14,112 nucleotides of DNA. Origin: Solobacterium sp. UBA1761 (GTDB lineage Bacteria; Bacillota_I; Bacilli_A; Erysipelotrichales; Erysipelotrichaceae). The translations under genes were made by a program, and so were the position numbers. The stretch lies in assembly GCA_002315565.1 (NCBI GenBank), contig DCHD01000001.1:1-14112 (forward strand), read 5' to 3'. Below, one piece after another: positions 14,096-14,112 of the stretch. Each line of letters begins with the position of its first letter. Position 1 is the stretch's first letter. The notes below the pieces were generated by a model. The model was not told the DNA's origin. It made no database searches and saw nothing but the letters and a program-made list of their open reading frames with translations.

Positions 14096-14112
14096 GCTAA
14101 TGTAAAAGTAGA

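Larger units (their letters stand above)
13628..14112. other. Long stretch without a convincing gene
   Basis: Beyond the helicase promoter no ORF with normal codon use and a family match was found on either strand. A 38-codon plus-strand ORF (13918-14034) follows AAGGG but has no recognisable homology. On the minus strand a frame is open from the window edge at 14112 to a stop at 13900; it is rich in aromatic residues and CGN arginine codons, unlike the neighbours, and could be the tail of a gene beyond the window or a shadow. The stretch also holds a hairpin at 13761-13786 and a palindrome at 14082-14095. It may be a decayed gene or mobile element, or a regulatory/non-coding RNA region. Confidence 0.5.

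Noticed and set aside
13900..14112. Minus-strand frame open from the window edge to a stop at 13900
   Set aside because: It could be the end of a gene outside the window, but residue and codon use are odd and no motif is visible, so it is not called as a CDS.

Overview
The window looks like a chromosomal segment of a low-GC Gram-positive bacterium (Bacillota). The evidence is strong AGGAGG/AAGGAG ribosome binding sites, a CIRCE operator of the HrcA type, an ECF-transporter S component, compact operons with overlapping start and stop codons, and intrinsic terminators. An Erysipelotrichia-like gut organism is my guess, but nothing here fixes the genus. No rRNA, tRNA, CRISPR array or intact insertion sequence was seen.

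Left part (1-4080): a small heat-shock protein (minus strand) sits behind a promoter overlapped by a near-perfect CIRCE element. A YhhN-like membrane protein diverges from it and collides tail-to-tail with a MATE efflux pump gene. A cyclophilin-type peptidyl-prolyl isomerase and a D-2-hydroxyacid dehydrogenase then form a plus-strand pair ending in a bidirectional terminator.

Middle part (4077-10097) is entirely minus strand and falls into three operon-like groups. (a) A TetR regulator with its own operator, a GNAT acetyltransferase and an AlkD-type DNA glycosylase, followed by a small zinc-ribbon protein with a double-glycine leader-like N-terminus. (b) An ECF S component, an SGNH esterase, an unrecognised 126-aa protein and a cupin, closed by a terminator. 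(c) A Lys/Thr/Ser-tailed small protein, a rhodanese and a DUF362 two-cluster ferredoxin-like protein, closed by a C(UUCG)G terminator.

Right part (10207-14112): a visibly more A+T-rich cassette on the minus strand encodes a ~995-aa PLD-nuclease/SF2-helicase/DUF3427 protein whose stop codon overlaps the start of a MutT-like Nudix hydrolase. It is the best candidate here for an accessory nucleic-acid-processing or defence module. Upstream of it lie ~500 bases with no convincing gene, containing a promoter for the helicase, a hairpin and a perfect palindrome.

All functions are inferred from motifs read by eye; no database search was possible.
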